A program made the position numbers and the translations under genes. The notes under the pieces are model-generated. The model searched no databases. It saw nothing but the letters and a program-made list of their open reading frames with translations, and was not told the origin of the DNA. A DNA stretch of 32,498 nt. Origin: an uncultured Lachnospiraceae bacterium (GTDB taxonomy: Bacteria > Bacillota > Clostridia > Lachnospirales > Lachnospiraceae). The stretch covers positions 1 to 32,498 of the forward strand of contig ONSO01000055.1 of NCBI GenBank assembly GCA_900320485.1, given 5' to 3'. Below, one piece after another: positions 31,418 through 32,498 of the stretch (positions are counted from its first letter, which is position 1; the number at the start of each line of letters is the position of its first letter).

Positions 31418-32498
31418 CTAGATCCGGCGTCTGCGGTAGCGGCGCTTTGGCCTTTTAGGCAGATTTTTTGTCGCCGCTTCGCGTTTTTGGATCAATTCCA
31501 TGCGCTTCTCCGGATCCGTCTCCGTTTCCAGTTGCTTTGCGATTTCGCCTTTCCGGTACTCCGCCAGGGTCTCCTTTACCTTGGAATAATCCCGCTCAAA
31601 TAAGATCTCGCTGACCTGCGCTGCAAGCAGCTCCTCCGGGATCATGTCCGGCACCCGCTCCAATATCTTCTCCGAAACCTTTGCCTTGCTTAGCGTCTTG
31701 TATTTCGGCATTTCATTCCATTCCTGGATCTGGGCCAATTCCGGTCTCCAGAGAAGCTCCAGCTTTCTCTTCCACTTCATCTTTGTATTTCTGGCCGGAC
31801 GCCGCAGTACGTAAAAATCAAAGGCGCCGTCCACGATCTCTACGGTGATGATGCCCCAATGTTCCGGCACGTGTTCCGGTACGTGCTCGCCATGACTGGT
31901 TCCCACCACCACAAGATTATAATCAAAATACTTATCGTAATCCTTTACCTGATCCGCAAGCCTTACGTACGTGTCCGCATCGCTCTTGATCTCGACGCCG
32001 TAAAGGGCGGTGGGCGTTACCATGACTATGTCCGCCCGCGATTTTCCCATGGTCTTCTCTTCCAGTATCCTGATCTTCCCATAGGTTTCCTCCAAAAAAG
32101 AAAACAGAGGTTCCCGGATGTCCTTATCCTTCAGGATCTCCCGAGGCATCTGTCTTTCACGACTCTCGTCAGTCTTTGCCGCGCCTTTGCGCCTTTTTTG
32201 AGGCAAGGCCTCCAGCTTTTCCTGGATCTCCATGACAATTTCCCTCAGGGCCTTTCCGTCACACTCCACCGTCAGATCTGCATAGCGCTCGTACATGGGA
32301 ACCCTTTCCTCGTAAAGGGCTTTCAGGTCCTGCCCCGGCCGGATCACAACGCCTCTGTCCCTTAAGTCACCAAGGCGATCTGCAATCTCCTCAAGGGATA
32401 ACTTTAAATAGACAATGACGCCGATCCTGCGAAAATGTTGCATGGCTTTCTTGCCGTATACGGCACTTCCCCCAGTGGCGATGACGGATTTCTTGCAT
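31418..32498 (-). CDS. Shikimate kinase fused to an sce7726/PD-(D/E)XK-like domain (partial, 5' end outside window)
   Basis: The frame is open from the right edge to the stop at 31418 (359 codons). At the edge it reads VIATGGSAVYGKKAM, then IGVIVYLKLSLEEIADRLGD and RVPMYERYADLTVECDG. This is the C-terminal two thirds of shikimate kinase (substrate-binding GG motif, lid and RxPxYxxxA motif), which phosphorylates shikimate in aromatic amino-acid synthesis. The P-loop lies outside. After a charged linker (about 85-105 residues in) comes IREPLFSFLEETYGKIRILE, RADIVMV, ALYGVEIKSDADTYVRLADQ and VVVGTSH, the pattern of sce7726-type proteins with the D...ExK core of PD-(D/E)XK nucleases. The end is basic (RPKRRYRRRRI). 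An internal ATG at 32443 is not the start, because kinase sequence continues upstream of it. Confidence 0.85.
   Translation of the reverse strand, partial: CKKSVIATGGSAVYGKKAMQHFRRIGVIVYLKLSLEEIADRLGDLRDRGVVIRPGQDLKALYEERVPMYERYADLTVECDGKALREIVMEIQEKLEALPQKRRKGAAKTDESRERQMPREILKDKDIREPLFSFLEETYGKIRILEEKTMGKSRADIVMVTPTALYGVEIKSDADTYVRLADQVKDYDKYFDYNLVVVGTSHGEHVPEHVPEHWGIITVEIVDGAFDFYVLRRPARNTKMKWKRKLELLWRPELAQIQEWNEMPKYKTLSKAKVSEKILERVPDMIPEELLAAQVSEILFERDYSKVKETLAEYRKGEIAKQLETETDPEKRMELIQKREAATKNLPKRPKRRYRRRRI

Noticed and set aside
1..32498. Apparent excess of the tetramer ACGT across the window
   Set aside because: Counting a few 1-kb samples by eye gave between 1 and 2 times the random expectation, too little and too uneven to claim; a genome-wide Markov-model count would be needed.

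Overview
The window reads as chromosomal DNA of a gut- or rumen-type Lachnospiraceae (Clostridia). It has strong AGGAGG-type ribosome sites, sigma-A promoters of the TTGACA/TATAAT type, frequent GTG and TTG starts, and typical gene families: GH51, GH94, DUF4097/DUF1700/PadR, ECF S-component, sce7726, DUF362. Gene density is ordinary. I see no rRNA, tRNA, phage, transposase or CRISPR. The organism assignment is an inference from gene content, not from a marker gene.

Layout. 1-469 (-): start of a CofE-like ligase. 470-985: repeat-rich gap and a good sigma-A promoter. 986-3990 (+): operon of a CPBP intramembrane protease, a membrane protein whose ectodomain looks similar, and a 65-aa Cro/CI-type regulator, closed by a terminator. 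4102-7698 (-): GH51 arabinofuranosidase followed by a diguanylate cyclase with a LacI-like sugar-binding sensor. 7699-8859: over 1 kb without a gene, filled by a 62-bp x5 array, a 52-bp x6 array, a terminator and a compact multi-hairpin element. 8860-13383 (-): GH94 phosphorylase and a chemotaxis receptor. 13437-14959 (-): frameshifted MocR/PdxR-type regulator, divergent from 15139-16999 (+): pyridoxal kinase and an ECF S-component, together a vitamin B6 salvage locus with a shared operator. 17083-19316 (-): PadR, DUF1700 and DUF4097 operon. 19482-19872: a regularly spaced array of short inverted motifs. 19873-24653 (-): DUF362 protein, permease, two small membrane proteins and an SGNH-hydrolase lipoprotein. 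24760-28043 (-): ABC exporter. 28044-29130: repeats including eight tandem terminator-like hairpins. 29131-31269 (-): two-component system. 31418-32498 (-): shikimate kinase fused to an sce7726/PD-(D/E)XK-like domain, cut by the window edge.

How it works together. The metabolic genes suggest a plant-fibre user that trims arabinose side chains (GH51), phosphorolyses beta-glucosidic disaccharides (GH94), senses sugars through c-di-GMP and swims (MCP). It appears to scavenge vitamin B6. The remaining genes concern the cell envelope and stress sensing.

The most striking property is at DNA level. Private tandem repeats with units of 12 to 74 bp sit in most of the longer intergenic gaps and in several gene linkers, and two arrays run into the 3' end of a gene. 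The best candidates for something undescribed are the eight-fold terminator array (28496-29050), the 32-bp-periodic TACCG/CGGTA array (19571-19841), the multi-hairpin element (8664-8856) and the shikimate kinase-nuclease-like fusion (31418-32498).
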